A stretch of DNA of 64,000 nt from Prunus persica. Taxonomy: Eukaryota; Streptophyta; Magnoliopsida; Rosales; Rosaceae. The stretch lies in contig NC_034009.1 of NCBI RefSeq assembly GCF_000346465.2, forward strand, positions 25,651,983-25,715,982. The letters are read 5' to 3'. How positions within the stretch are numbered: the first letter of the stretch is position 1; every line of letters begins with the position of its first letter. Of this stretch, positions 49,904-62,614 are shown piece by piece. The notes under the pieces were generated by a model. The model was given only the letters and a program-made list of their open reading frames with translations. It did no database searches and was not told the DNA's origin. The position numbers and the translations under genes were made by a program.

Positions 49904-51830
49904 TGTTGGAAATTATATATTATAATATTTAATTTTAATGTGTGAATGAAAACAATTATTATGTTTAAATATGAAAAATTGCACAGCAGACAAACCTGAT
50001 GCAATTCAATTAGAGAAGTTGCATCCTCCCTTTTGCATGGGTGGCGTCAATTAGTGAACAACCACCGTTGCTATTCCAGAAAGTCACTTGGGTTTTATAT
50101 AAACTTAAGCTATATGACATTCCAGAGGTGCGTTGATAAGCAGTTTTCCCCACTTGTGCTATGTTAGAGTATCAGTCTTCAATGTACAAATATATAATTG
50201 GTTCGTCAGAGTTTTAAATTGAAGTGTCTCAATTTAGGATTATGGATTGTTGAATCTCGAGAGATGAAGCCTACAAAACTGCGAGCACAAGGATAGAGGG
50301 TGCTGTTGCTTATCAAACTAATTGTGGAAGTCTATTGCAAAATTGCACAAATGATGAGAACCTGAAAATATGGGGATCTATTGCAAAATTGCACTAGACA
50401 TAATTTGCAAAGTTCTTAAGGTATGAAAAATCATTGATAGTTTAATAGCAATCACAATTGTAAGAGAATTGTGGGGGTGGCTTAACTATCTTTGTAATCT
50501 CATATTCGGTTGAGAATGAAAATGTAATTTGCTCAATGAAAGAGATGAGTAACTTTTATTCTAAGGTATAGAAAGGTTAACGACCCTACAAATACCTTAA
50601 ATGTGGGAGAAGTCTACCGCAGAGTTGGCAAATTATTTAGTAAGTCCCAACAAAATGCATGGAGGATTTTTTCAAAACAACTACTCTCGAATGAATATAA
50701 TTTCATGAGATGGAATGCGCACACCCATCAGTTTATAGTCAACCTAGTGGATCCAAAATCTAAAAGGCTGGACTAGAGAGTGAGTTGAGCATCGAGGGGA
50801 ATGAGGTTAAAGCAAACATATTGAATGAATTGACTTGGCAAAAACCTAACCTAGTTGATTAGAGATCCCATGGTCTAGGTTCAATAGGCAAACTGGTTGG
50901 GCATGATTCAAAGTTGTTAACACACTATACCTTATTCCCATGATGGAAGAAGTGTGCTGTCTGCAGAAGTATAAAGGGTACTTATGTTTAATGATATTGA
51001 TATCTTATAAATAAGAGGAGTAGAGCAGACTATTCTTAATCAGTGTGTCACCTATGTGAGAGTAGAAGTGGGGTCACTTCTATGAGAATGAGATGACTTA
51101 AGTTCTCTAAAGCTCTCATGAATCCGGGAATTGTTCAAGACCAAAATGAACACAACCGCATGAACCATAATATATTAGGATTGGAGATGTGTGATTCCTA
51201 TTGTCTCGGTTTACTACTACTGTGAACAATTCAAGTTCATTATATCCACTACGTCACCAAGTAAATTCAATTGGTAATTACTATACTATGATAGGTTCAA
51301 GTCCAAAAGACACCTCTTCAGATGCATCTCTTTTTCGCAAGTACTCTTAATTTTTCTTATTTTTTTTTTTCATTCATGTGGGGGATTGTTGGAAATTATA
51401 TATTATAATATTTATTAAATATTATAATATTTAATTTTAATGTGTGAATGAAAACAGTTATTATGTTTAAATATGAAAAATTGCATAACATAAACCTAAA
51501 AGTCATGTAAATTGCCTTCGCCACAACATCAGATTCGCCTTTTGCATGGGTTGCGTCAATTAGTGAACAGCCACCGTTGCTATTCCAAAAAGTCACTTGG
51601 GTTCTATATAAACCTAACTATGTAACATTCCAGAGGTGTGTTGATAAGGAGTTTTCCCCACTCGTGTTATACAAGAGTATCAGTCTTCAAGTTTCCTTTC
51701 TAAGTGTCTTGAGAGTACAAGTATATAATTGGTTCGTCATGCCTTAAATTGAAGTTCTTCAATTTAGGATTATCGATTATTGAATCCTAGGAGATGGACG
51801 CTTATAAAATTGCGAGCACAAGGGCAGGGG
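49904..51830. mobile_element. Decayed LTR retrotransposon with two related LTRs
   Basis: TGTTGGAAATTATATATTAT occurs at 49904 and again at 51387. Matching sequence runs about 400-450 bp in each (TTGCATGGGT, CGTCAATTAGTGAAC, CACCGTTGCTATTCC, ATTCCAGAGGTG, TATATAATTGGTTCGTCA). The right LTR is preceded by GTGGGGGAT, a likely polypurine tract. The interior (about 1 kb) has no recognisable gag-pol. LTR right borders are unclear and the two have drifted, so it is old. Confidence 0.65.
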
Positions 51831-52132
51831 CGAAATCTGTCTTTAGGACATTGCAATTCATGCAAGCCTCAATCGCTGAAGTTATCAGTATTTCTACTTG
51901 TGTTTGTTGATTTACATTAATTTCATGTAAATTTGTTATTGTATTTGATTATTACAATTCTGTTGAGAATTATTATTATCCTCAAATTCACATTTCCTAT
52001 TGTTCCACCAATAGTTCCTTGGTTTGTTTGGTTGTGAAGCAGCAATTTGTGTTGTCTCCTCCCTTCTCCATTTGCTTTTCAACCAAAAAATAAAATAACC
52101 CAATGGAGATGGGGAATATAGTATATGAACAG

Positions 52133-52348
52133 TCACTTAGACCGTTTGTTAGGATTGTAACGAGTATGGTGGAGAGCAATGCCGCACCCTATTAAGAAAC
52201 TCAGTCTATCCAAGTCTTTCACACCTCGCCCAATGACTCGACGCATGACAATCCCATGCACAATTTGCCCACTAAATTGAATCTTATCAATATTCGCAAG
52301 ATGACCAAAGCATGATTTGTTGAATTGCTCTAATTGTTCTTCCGTCAA
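52133..52348 (-). pseudogene. DUF1985-like fragment (transposon-associated)
   Basis: A minus-strand frame reads EEQLEQFNKSCFGHLANIDK, then IQFSGQIVHGIVMRR and SFLIGCGIALHHTRY. This resembles the DUF1985 domain found in plant transposons and Ulp1-protease-bearing MULEs (SCFGHFL...FSGQLVHHLLLR...F-IG pattern). Neighbouring domains were not found, so it is a relic. Confidence 0.5.
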
Positions 52349-53790
52349 CTTCGCTCAAATTTTAGCTACGCATGAATTCGCGTGTGAGAAGTTATTCACC
52401 CGTGAGACATATGCCTTTGATTCTAGTCATACTAGCTGCACGTTGGATTCCATTTCCTGAAAGGATTCTTACACAAATACAAGATGAATAAATGTTAGCA
52501 TATATAGATATTTTTTTTTTTTCAGAAATGGATATTTTCAGTAAGGGTTTGATTGATGATAGTGCATGAAGGTTTTCCTTCAATTAACAGGGTAAATGTG
52601 CTAAATTTTCATAGCACATGTCAAACAATACAATATACTTGATGAACTTGAATGAGCTTTATATTCCCAAGACTATTGAAGCAAACCAACAATTTATGAT
52701 TCACTAATAATGTAGCAACTAACTAGTAGAAAACGTATACTGCAACTCAAATACAAATATGTTTTTAGGTATTCTAATGGTGTGTGTATATATATATAAC
52801 TATATTTACCTCAAGACTTCATATAATGCACATAATACCATGAAAATTATATTAGTATCGGCTAAGGTAAATGTAGAAAACATATAATAAAAAATCTCCA
52901 ATGCATGTCTAAATACCATGCTAATTTGAGACTGTTTTAACAAAACTTGATTTGCACTTACTACTAGGTAGCTTATGCAATTAGATTTTAACCAAAATAA
53001 AAAAGAAATACATAATTAATCAAGTGTAATGGATCATCGATCAGACAATGAAATAGATAAATTTATTATCATTGTTTCTTTTCTTATGAAGCTAGTTTCT
53101 AATGTCCATTTATCCCCATATTTCTGATTAATTAAATGTCTACCCTCTACTACATGGTCAGGCCTATGGTTTGGGGTTCGATTCCTCATGGCACTTATCT
53201 ATCTATTTTCTTGAGAGTTTCTTGCCTACCAGTGATTGCTCCAGTTACATTACAAAGCGACTGCATTACATTACACAACTAATCAACCAGCCACATTACA
53301 AAATTGACGAAATAGATGCGCATAAGGATTACTTATAAATCTGATCAGCTTTAACATCATCAAAGATTATCTTGTTCCTTTCTGTTGAACCAAAAAAATT
53401 GGCAGGTTGTATTGGTCAAATCCCAAGTCCAACAAACCTTATTTAATCTAAGTTGATAAGTGCTCAAAACAAAACAAACTTGCTGATCAGATAAAGGAAG
53501 GAAATTCAAAAAAGAAAAATAGGAGAGTTTGACCAATAGAGGGCACTCTCATAGGAGATTAGTAGTTCCATTTTTGAGGTTCAGTTTATCATCATGTTTT
53601 CAAATTAAAACATTCTATCATGGGTGATCAATATAAAGACAGCAAGAAAAGAAGAGAAGGGGGAGGCTTCAGAGAAAGAAAAAAAGAAGCTCGCAAGGCC
53701 ACAAAGGCAGAGAAGAACAGTCGAAAGGCTGGAGAGAAAAAAAAAAAGACAGAAGCAATCAAAGATGCATCTGTAACAAAGCTCCTCTCT
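52349..53790. other. Gene-free AT-rich stretch
   Basis: No coding similarity. A (TA) run lies near 52787. A pol III B-box-like GGTTCGATTCC occurs near 53175 with no clear A box. Confidence 0.4.
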
Positions 53791-53799
53791 TGAGGTCCT

Positions 53800-54095
53800 C
53801 TATGTTGGGTGACAATCCTTTAATCAATCAAATGGATGGCAATCCATGTGGGGTGGCAACCTTTGAATCACATTTCTTGGATGCAAATACATGGGTGAGT
53901 AACCCTGAAACCATTTGGATGCAAATCCATGGGTGAGCAACCCGAAAAATCATTGGATATGAAATCCATTATTGGATGAGAAACCCTGAAATTTATCTAG
54001 ATGAGAAATTCTTATGGGTGAGTAACCCCGAAATTATTGGATGATAAATCCATCATGGGTGAAAAACCCATAAATTTCCATTGGATATGAAAGCA
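53800..54095. repeat. Degenerate minisatellite of about 40 bp
   Basis: About seven or eight imperfect copies of GGATG-AAATCCATGGGTGAG followed by TAACCCTGAAA. The period varies from about 30 to 42 bp. It lies in transposon-like non-coding DNA. Confidence 0.75.
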
Positions 54096-55676
54096 GCTCA
54101 CGTATGTCAAAATCTCTGAGACATGAGACATATGCCGACTCGTTGATGATAAAGAAGTCAACAAATTGGTTTTCACCAACAAAGAAGTCAGCAAACTCAG
54201 TGACAATGATGAAGCTTCATCAGCAACAAAAGAAAAAAATAGATAACAAAAAAATGGAGAGAAGCAGATGCATCAATTATCAGAGAATGCAAGCACACCT
54301 CCACTTTTTTTATGTCTACAAAATGTCAGCAAGAAGATGAGATTTCTCAGCTTCGAAAGCCAATTCAAATGACAAAAGGCAAGTAATATGATTGGTGAAC
54401 AGGTATTTATTCAATAGCTTAAACACCACTTCACCTGATATGGCATCAAGAGTCCCCAAACCAAAAGGCTCAAAGCTTCAGCAACAAACTCACAGTAGCT
54501 AGCTTGTACTGACGCCAAGACTTCAAAGAGGATGAAAAAAATAGTAAAGGCGTGTTTGTTTGAGAGGGCCTATTCCTTGTCCAGTAAGCTCAAGAGTATG
54601 CTCTACAAAATAAAACAAGCATTGGGCTTCACACAGATAGAAGACAAGGCGAAGGTTTGAAACCAAGGCTTTTTCAAGTCCCTCACGTCACTTTTGGTGC
54701 TAGCAACAAATGAAAGCAAAGTGTCTAGGCACTTGCGCCCCTTTGTATTCCAAGGGACAAAGACGTGAGTTCACTATTTACAGCACCAAGCTAAGCAAGT
54801 GTACAAGAGTGTCAGCGAAGGTTCAAGAGAGTTAAATCAATTGACGGTCAAGGAGGCTCAATAAAATGCTTATGGCATTCGGGTCTATCTGCCTTAATTC
54901 TCAAATGCAAGATGGCTACCAAACATGCCTCAATTCATTCAAATTCCCCATTTTGCAATGAGTCATTTATTCATTGCAATTCTTTGAACTACGAGTGGCT
55001 TAATTCCCATAAAGGATACGTAGGCACTCTGAGGTTGGACTTGGGAGCAACCGCAAAAACAAAGACACGTTTTGTTTTTTTATGATGGAATCAAAGGGTG
55101 TTCCCTTGAAGCAAAAGATTGTAATTAAGAGACACTGCGTCTCAAATGGGTCGAACTTAAAATAACAAAACCCCATTATTTAATTAGTGGTGGTGAAATT
55201 ATGTTGGGAGATTCACATTTTTCTTCAACACTTTCATTATTGACAGTTTGTTACTTTGCAAATGCGTGTTACTGATATTTTATTGACATGATGTTCATTG
55301 GATTATTTTACATATACCCAAGCAAAAACTACAATGCAAGTGAACCACAGACATGAAATGCCAAATCCAACACCATTGACTGTAAAAATAGGGGAAAACC
55401 ATAACTTGAACCATAAACTGAAATTCCACTAAATTTCTTACAGATTACCAAATGATGGGTCAACTTGAAACTTAAGGTTGTCTGAGCTTTCCTTTGTTGG
55501 AATATTCATACCTATCACTTCCAAAATGGAAGAATCGCGGCTTTGCTCCAATGAATATGGCTTCGCTCCTTCCACGGCTTCACCCATTCCACTCAAACTA
55601 TCTAATTTTTCAGGGTTTAGGGAACAGAGTTGCCTTCAACTATTGTTAAGCCGGATTCCAAACCAGTTTAGCTATG
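54096..55676. other. Non-coding, LTR-retrotransposon-like DNA
   Basis: The stretch at about 54880-55130 (TATCTGCCTTAATTCTCAA and AAAGGATACGTAGGCA) has the look of plant LARD/gypsy LTRs. No second LTR or target duplication was found. From about 55440 to the LTR element there is unique-looking DNA of unknown nature. Confidence 0.4.
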
Positions 55677-57467
55677 TGTTGAGGCCCAAAAAATTCACGG
55701 TTGGGCCCGAACGAATAAAGTTCTGGCCCAATACGACACCTAACTTGGGAAGAAACCCAACTTGGGCACGCAAAAGTTCGTCATATGCGCTTGCACATGT
55801 GCCACGCCAAGCAAATAAGCAACACGCCACACTACAAGCTTAAGTGGACCTAAGCCACGTGAATGTTTGGGGCTTGCTGAGCGGATTGAAGTATGGATGG
55901 TTACGAGTTTTCATGATACCCATTGATGAGCCGAGAAATGGAAGTTTTGGGCTGCTTGGGAGCACCAAAACTCAAGCCTATTTCTTGAGCCCAAATATGT
56001 GGGTAAGCATAAAGGAGAGAAAATAGCCCATTACCTTAGAAAAGATAGCCCATCACTTTGGGAAGTTGACCCATCCCTTTAGTGAAATCGCCCATTACCT
56101 TAAAGAATGGCCCAAGTGACCAACAAAATATCTGAAAGTCTCCAACACATGGTTGGACACAAAACCATGATAAAAGCCAAAAGCCACTCACATCTGCAGG
56201 TTGCTGGGAATCTCCAGCACATGGCCAAAGACAAATCCCAACATAAGCCATCCAAAAAACCAAAGGATACTTGAGCAAAACACCTTTCAAACCAGTGTAC
56301 ATACCCATTGCTTTCTCCCCATCAGATCTAGCCATAGAAGAAGGGAGAAAAGAAGGAAGAAAGATGGCTGAAAATGGGAGTTCTCCACTGAGGCAGCTGC
56401 GGGAAGAGCATTGAGCTCCCAAAAAATCCCTGATTTTGTGAGATTGGGCAGAGAAGATTTTGCCAAAAGTAAGATTTGTCAAAGAAAGGGAGGAGAAAGG
56501 AATGAAAAAGCTTGGCTAAATTGGAAAGAAACCATTAGGGTTTCTTGAAAAAGGATAGCTTCCAGCGGCTATAAAAAGGGCCACCTCCTACCTAACACAC
56601 AAGACACATCCAGAGAGCAAGCTTTATCTCTCACCTCTGAAATCTCTACAATTTCGATCCTCATCCTTCCATCTCTCCCCATTTTCCCTTTTGGTAAACT
56701 TTTTCAAAGTTTGACAGAGTTTTCGTTGAGCTGCCGGAAACTACCCAGCACACCCACTACTTCATCACTAGCTAGAACAACCCACATCTAGAGAGCAAGC
56801 TTCATCTCTCATCTCTAAAACTCTGCAATTTCGTGCCCTATTCCTCCATCTTCTCCCATTTTCTCTTCTGGCCAGCCATTCCAGAGTCTGACATAGCTTT
56901 TGTCAGGCTGCTGAAAAATTACCCAAAATACCCAATACTTCACCACTAGCCACAACCACATCCAGAGAGCAAGCTTCCTCTTTCATCTTCAAAACTTAGC
57001 AAATTCGTGCTTTGTTCATCCTTCTCCCCCCATTTTTCTCTCATGGCAGACTGTTCCAGCACTTGACAACACCTTTGTCGAGCTGCCGGAAAATCACTTA
57101 AGCCACTCATTGCCCTCATCTCTCTCCCCCTCTCTCTTCTCAACGAATCCTATTAGAATCCCTTCCCCCATGCCTTAAAAACTCTGTTTCTTATAGGAAA
57201 TCGCAGCCATTTCTCTCTCTCATACTAAACTCATGAATGCTCAGCTCTCATGCTACAAGCTTCTCATGCCAAGCCAAGAATTTATCTGTAAGCTGTTGTT
57301 ATTTTTGTTGGTGAAGGTAACCAAGGTGTTTCTTAAGGCTTCATTATCCTTTCGAAACATTCTTGGGGCTTGATCTTTGAACTCAGGCACAGGGGATAAC
57401 TTCATCAGTTCGCTCCTTACGGCAGCCCAGCCCGTTTGTAGCTGCCGGAAGAAAAAAAGCCCTCACA
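55677..57467 (+). repeat. 5' LTR of the LARD element
   Basis: Contains a TATA box TATAAAAAG at 56570-56578. Downstream are three tandem copies of about 172-181 bp beginning near 56605, 56785 and 56960 (CACATCCAGAGAGCAAGCTT type). The end GAAGAAAAAAAGCCCTCACA is matched by the 3' LTR. Confidence 0.9.
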
Positions 57468-57471
57468 TAAA

Positions 57472-57489
57472 TTGGCGACTTTGCTGGGG
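57472..57489 (+). promoter_or_regulatory. Primer binding site of the LARD element
   Basis: TTGGCGACTTTGCTGGGG directly after the 5' LTR, the usual TGGCGNC-type PBS of plant LTR elements. The priming tRNA was not determined. Confidence 0.75.
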
Positions 57490-58009
57490 ATTAGGCCGCT
57501 ATGTTCACCAATACTTCCAATGAAGAAGACCAGAAGCAATAAACCAGAGAAAATAAAGAGATAAGAACATCTCCTCTTTCTTGTTTTTTTTTCTTTTGTT
57601 GGCTATCTACTTTGCATAACAAGCATAACAAGGGTTATTGACATGTGCCTTTTGCTTGTGTCTTAGATATCTATTCTCAAGCAAAACTAGATCTTGTACG
57701 AGGGCTGGGGGCTTAGGCAAATCCATCATTCGTGCCATTGAGCGAACTACACATGCAAACCCCAAAATACTTGGGCTCTATGCCAAGCAAATATATATAT
57801 AAATAATTTATTTTTTAAAAAAAAGAAGAGCCAAAATGCAGATTCAAATGACTTGGGGGCTTCTCGCCAATTGATTTAAAAAAAAAAAAATTGAAGCACA
57901 AGCATTTCAAAGTTTCTCATGCTAAACCAAGGTATACCTCGGTTCCAAGAGCTGTGCGATTCAACATTATTCACATCTTCAACCAAGTCCAAGCTATATA
58001 CATTCATTC

Positions 58010-58150
58010 ATCACTGTTTCCACCACTTGCCTTATTTTTTTCAAACCTTCTTAAACATTCTCCAGACACTTGTCTTATTTTTTTCAAACCTTCTTAAACA
58101 TTCTCCAGGCACTTGCCTTATTTCAAATCTTTTTAGCCCCTGCCCTATTT
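58010..58150. repeat. Internal repeat of LARD element, related to the 59.9-kb minisatellite
   Basis: Three copies of CTTCTTAAACATTCTCCAG with CACTTGCCTTATTT and a shorter CCCTGCCCTATTTCAAAC copy. The core, CAGCAC-TGCCCTATTTCAAA, is the same as that repeated near 59.9 kb. Confidence 0.75.
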
Positions 58151-58289
58151 CAAACATCATGCTAGTGTATATGCTACTTAACTCCCCAAAGCTCAATTTA
58201 TCCTTGCAACAATTCAACAAACTCATTACATCTGTGAAAGAAAACTCACCTTCATACCATCAAGTTCCTAACAAATCAGTAAGAAGATA

Positions 58290-58600
58290 ACATTTCTCAT
58301 GCTTTGGAACCTCTCAATCAAGCCTGAAAAAGAAACAAGGGAGTACGTTGGCCAGATCAGGTGCCGGAAGGGAACTCGTAAATGAAAAGGGGCCGCCGAA
58401 AGCATAATCGCTATTGAAGCATAATTTTTTCCAAAGACAAGTTGCAAGAGACCAAAACTCACTTTCATGATATCAAAATCCTAGAAAATTAGACTTCTCA
58501 TGCTTTGGAGCTTCTAAACAAGAGAATACGTTAGCCAAAATCAGGCGCTGGAAAGGTACTCATACACAAAGGGGGGCGCCGGAAGCATAATTTTCTCAGA
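58290..58600. repeat. Direct duplication in LARD interior, about 200 bp apart
   Basis: TTCTCATGCTTTGGA...GTACGTTGGCCA...GGTGCCGG...GGGGCCGCCGAAAGCATAAT at about 58294-58405 recurs at about 58495-58590 with changes. Confidence 0.7.
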
Positions 58601-59859
58601 GTTCAAGCAAACTCATCTATTGAGCATTTGACAAATTCACAGGGCGTAATACCAATCCACATGCCAAGAAATTTCATTTCATTCAAGCATTCCAAGCAAT
58701 TCAGGCATTTCAAACAAATTGAAGAACTCATGCTCATACGACAGTACCATTCCACATCATGCTCTCACGACAATATTGCTCAAGAACATGCTCTAGCAAT
58801 ACCCAGATCAGCACTCAATGCCAAGAGAAAGGACATGCCAAATTCTCAAAAGCAACGTGCCAAGAAAAACTTATACACAAGCTTCCCAACCATTCTAGCT
58901 AGAACATCCCACCTTTAGAAAATCACTATAAATCAAGCTTACAACCAACAAATCCTAGACTTTCCAGATTAGAACTAGACATATCAAGATTCATTTTTCC
59001 AAAATTTCGTTGCATTTCGAGCTAGGGAAGCATGTCAAACAGATTCCTAAAACAGCCCATGCAGCAAGAACTGCATAGCTCCAGCAGCTTAACCCTTACT
59101 TTGAAATTCCACCGAAAATTCATTTTTTCAAGTGACGCAAGACCAATTCCAACATAACCATTGAGAAGTCCATTTTTATGACTAAAAAGCTCCAACTCAG
59201 ATTCGAAAAGAAACATTTCAAGAGTTCAAAAAACAGCCAGCAAACTACTTTGAGATATTTTGACAAACACTTGCATGCATACCCAAGTAAGCTTGCATTA
59301 CTCTTGTTTATCACTAAGCTAGAATCCTAAACCAAAAGCTCAACTTCAGAATTCGATTTATAGTTCACAAATGCTGGGAAATACAGAGGAACTCAAGCAT
59401 TCAAGCATAATGCAACAAAGGCATCAACATTAACTCATGAACATGCTTCAAAAAAATGGAGGCATAGAGCACTAGAATGGGTGGATGATCCTCAATTTTG
59501 GATATGTTATAAACAACATAAGTTCGAGCAAATTTTGTGAAGCAAGCGCAATCATCCAAGCATCATAAGTTAAAGACACATGCAGAAGCATAATCTGCAG
59601 AAACTCACCAGTCATGGATGAATGCAGAAGTTGCAGACCAACTTTGAGGTATCAGAAAAATTCAAAAATCCTACAAATTTTACAGGCTATAGTACTCGAG
59701 CAGATGAACAACTTTCATCGAGGAAGTTTTCTGATCCGAGCTTCCGAAATATGACTTATGTACTGATGCATAATACCCATGAGTTTGGGTCTTGAAGAAG
59801 AAGAAGAAAGAAGAGAATGAGAGAAAACCAGAAAATAAATCATGCTAAGCCAAGTCACG

Positions 59860-60086
59860 TTCTTCCAGCACATGCCCTATTCTATGTCAAACAAAACATT
59901 TTTCAGCACCTACCCTATTTCAAATATCCTTCCAGTGCATGCCCTATTTCAAACATCCTTCCAGCACATGTCTTATTTCAAACATTCTTCCAGCACATGC
60001 CCTATTTCAAACATTCTTCCAGCACCTGCCTTATTTCAAACATCCTTCCAGCACATGCCCTATTTCAAGCATTCTTCCAATATCTA
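59860..60086. repeat. 29-bp minisatellite in LARD interior, about 8 copies
   Basis: Unit ATCCTTCCAGCACATGCCCT followed by ATTTCAAAC; copies differ at few sites. Open frames across it (HALFQTFFQHMPYFKH-like) are only the repeat translated. Confidence 0.9.
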
Positions 60087-60829
60087 GCCATCATGTCGCA
60101 CGCTATCACCTTCACTGAAGTTTTGTCCGCTAAATTCAAAGTGTTCGGAGGCTGGTGTTGTAAACTCAAACACAATGGCGAATCCAAGCTCATTGCATCC
60201 GCAACTCCAAGATTGGATCCCCACCATCCACTAGCACTTCTGGCTACTGTCAAATGACATCCACCATGCTAAATGTCCCAAAAGCTATATTAAACCATGA
60301 TACCTTAGCCAAAGCCAAGCATACAAACCAATGCCAAGCACAAGCCAAAATCAAGCGTACACGCCAATACCAAGCATCCAAGCATACAAGTCAAAGCCAA
60401 GCGTACAAGTCAATGCAACTCTTGCAAACCACAATCATGCAAAATCAAGCCTCTCTAGTCACTCAAGCAAATAAATCACGCAAGCTACGTTATCTTTAGC
60501 TAATCCACCAAGCATTTTCTTTTATGTCATGCCACAAAATATGTCAACTCTTGGTAACTCTAGTAAGTGACCTCCAAAATTACAGTGTCTTGGAAAGTTC
60601 TTCAAGGCAACACCCTCGGTGTTTAAGAAGGATTGAGTTTTAAGCGGGACCATTGCGACCCCACCAACCTTCTTGAAAAAAACCTGGCCGTAATTTCAGA
60701 GACACTTAACTAGTCATCCTTGAGTTGTTCCTAAACCCATGCCTTGCCACTGCCATTATTTTGGACTGGAAATTGATTATTTGGACCATTTCAATACACA
60801 TTCATGGCCCCAATAATCAAGGGGGCTAA

Positions 60830-62609
60830 TGTTGAGGCCCAAAAAATCCACGGTTGGGCCTGAATAAATTCCAGGCCCAATACGACACCTAACTTGGGTA
60901 CGCAAGAGTTCGTCATATGTGCTTGCACATGTGCCATGCCAAGCAAATAAGTAACACGCCACGCTACAAGCTTAAGTGGGCCCAAGCCACGCGAATGCCT
61001 AGGGCTTGCTGAGCGGGTTGTGGTATGGATGGTTACGAGTTTTCTTGAGGCCTATTGATGAGCCGAGAAATGAAAGTTTTGGGTTGCTTGGGAACTTAGA
61101 AACTCAAGCCCATTTCTTAAGCCCAAATATGTAGGTAAGCATAAAAGAGAGAAAATAGTCCATTACCTTAGAAAAGATAGCCCATCACTTTGGGAAGTTG
61201 GCCCATCCCTTTAGTGAACTAGCCCATTACCTTAAAGAATGGCCTAAGTGACCAACAAAATATCTTAAAGTCTCTATCACATGGCTGGAGACAAAACCAT
61301 AACAAAAGCCAAAAGCCAAAAGCCACTCACATCTGCAGGCTACTGGGAATCTCCAGCACATGGCCAAAGACAAATGCCACCACAAGCCATCCAAAAAACC
61401 AAAGGATACTTAAGCAAAACACCTTTCAAACCAGTGTACATACCCATTGCTTTCCCCCCATCAAATCTAGACATAGAAGAGGGGAGAATAGAAGGAAGAA
61501 AGATGGCTGAAAATGAGAGTTCTCCACTGAGGTAGTTGCGAGAAGAGCATTGAGCTCCCAAAAAATCCCTGATTTTATGAGATTGGGCAGAGAAGATTTT
61601 GCCAAAAGTAAGATAAGTCAAAGAAAGGGAGGAGAAATGAAGGAAAAAGCTTGGCTAAATTGGAAAGAAACCATTAGGGTTTCCATTAGGGTTTCTTAGA
61701 AAATGATAGCTTCCAACGGCTATAAAGAGGGCCACCTCCTACCCAACACACAAGACACATCCAGAGAGCAAGCTTTATCTCTTACCTCTGCAATTTCGAG
61801 CCGCATCCTTCCATCTCTCCCCATTTTCCCTTTTGGTAAACTTTTCCAAAGTTTGACAGAGTTTTTATCAAGCTGCCGGAAACTACCCAGCACACCCACT
61901 ACTTCATCACTAGCTAGAACAACCCACATCTAGAGAGCAAGCTTCATCTCTCATCTCTGAAACTCTACAATTTCGTGCCATATTCCTCCATCTTCTCCCA
62001 TTTTCTCTTCTAGCAAGCCATTCCAGAGTCTGACGTAGCTTTTGTCAGGCTGCTGAAAAATTACCCAAAACACCCAATACTTCACCACTAGCCACAACCA
62101 CATCCAGAGAGCAAGCTTCCCCTCTCATCTTCAAAACTTAGCAAATTCGTGCTCTGTTCATCCTTTTCCCCCCATTTTTCTCTCACGGCAGACTGTTCCA
62201 GCACTTGATAGCACCTTTGTCGAGTTGCCGGAAAATCACTTAAGCCACCCATTACCCTCATCTCTCTCCCACTCTCTCTCCTCAACGAATCCTCTTAGAA
62301 TCCCTTCCCCCATGCCTTAAAAACTCTGTTTCTCATAGGAAATCATAGCCATTTCTCTCTCTCATGCTAAACTCATGAATGCTCAGCTCCTATGCCACAA
62401 GCTTCTCATGCCAAGCCAAGAATTTATCTGTAAGCTGTTGTTATTTTTGTTGGTGAAGGTAGCCAAGGTGTTTTCGAAGGCTTCACTATCCTTTCGAAGC
62501 ATTCTTAGGGCTTGATCTTTGAACTCAGGCACAGGGGATAACTTATTCAATTCGCTCCTTACGGTAGGCCAGCCCTTTTGTAGCTGTCGGAAGAAAAAAA
62601 GCCCCTGCA
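60830..62609 (+). repeat. 3' LTR of the LARD element
   Basis: Matches the 5' LTR throughout, with scattered substitutions and small indels (for example about 30 bp missing near 60875). TATA box TATAAAGAGG is at 61721. The three post-TATA repeats are also present. Confidence 0.9.
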
Positions 62610-62614
62610 CTATG

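Larger units (their letters stand above)
55677..62609 (+). mobile_element. Complete non-coding LTR retrotransposon (LARD type), 6.93 kb
   Basis: The two LTRs are direct repeats: 55677-57467 and 60830-62609, about 1.79 and 1.78 kb, both starting TGTTGAGGCCCAAAAAAT/C. A primer binding site TTGGCGACTTTGCTGGGG (57472-57489) follows the left LTR, and a polypurine tract AAGGGGGCTAA precedes the right LTR. The target duplication CTATG is exact (55672-55676 and 62610-62614). The 3.36-kb interior carries no recognisable gag, protease, RT, RNase H or integrase. It would need a partner element's proteins to move. Confidence 0.93.

Noticed and set aside
53150..53230. Possible SINE (B-box-like GGTTCGATTCC)
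   Set aside because: No convincing A box at the right distance, no tail and no target duplication.
55478..55843. 121-aa frame crossing the left border of the LARD element
   Set aside because: Its second half is LTR sequence; the part before 55676 has no recognisable family and stops soon after when the insertion is removed.
59817..60257. 146-aa frame with HALFQ and HMPYFKH repeats
   Set aside because: Translation of the 29-bp minisatellite inside a non-coding LTR element.
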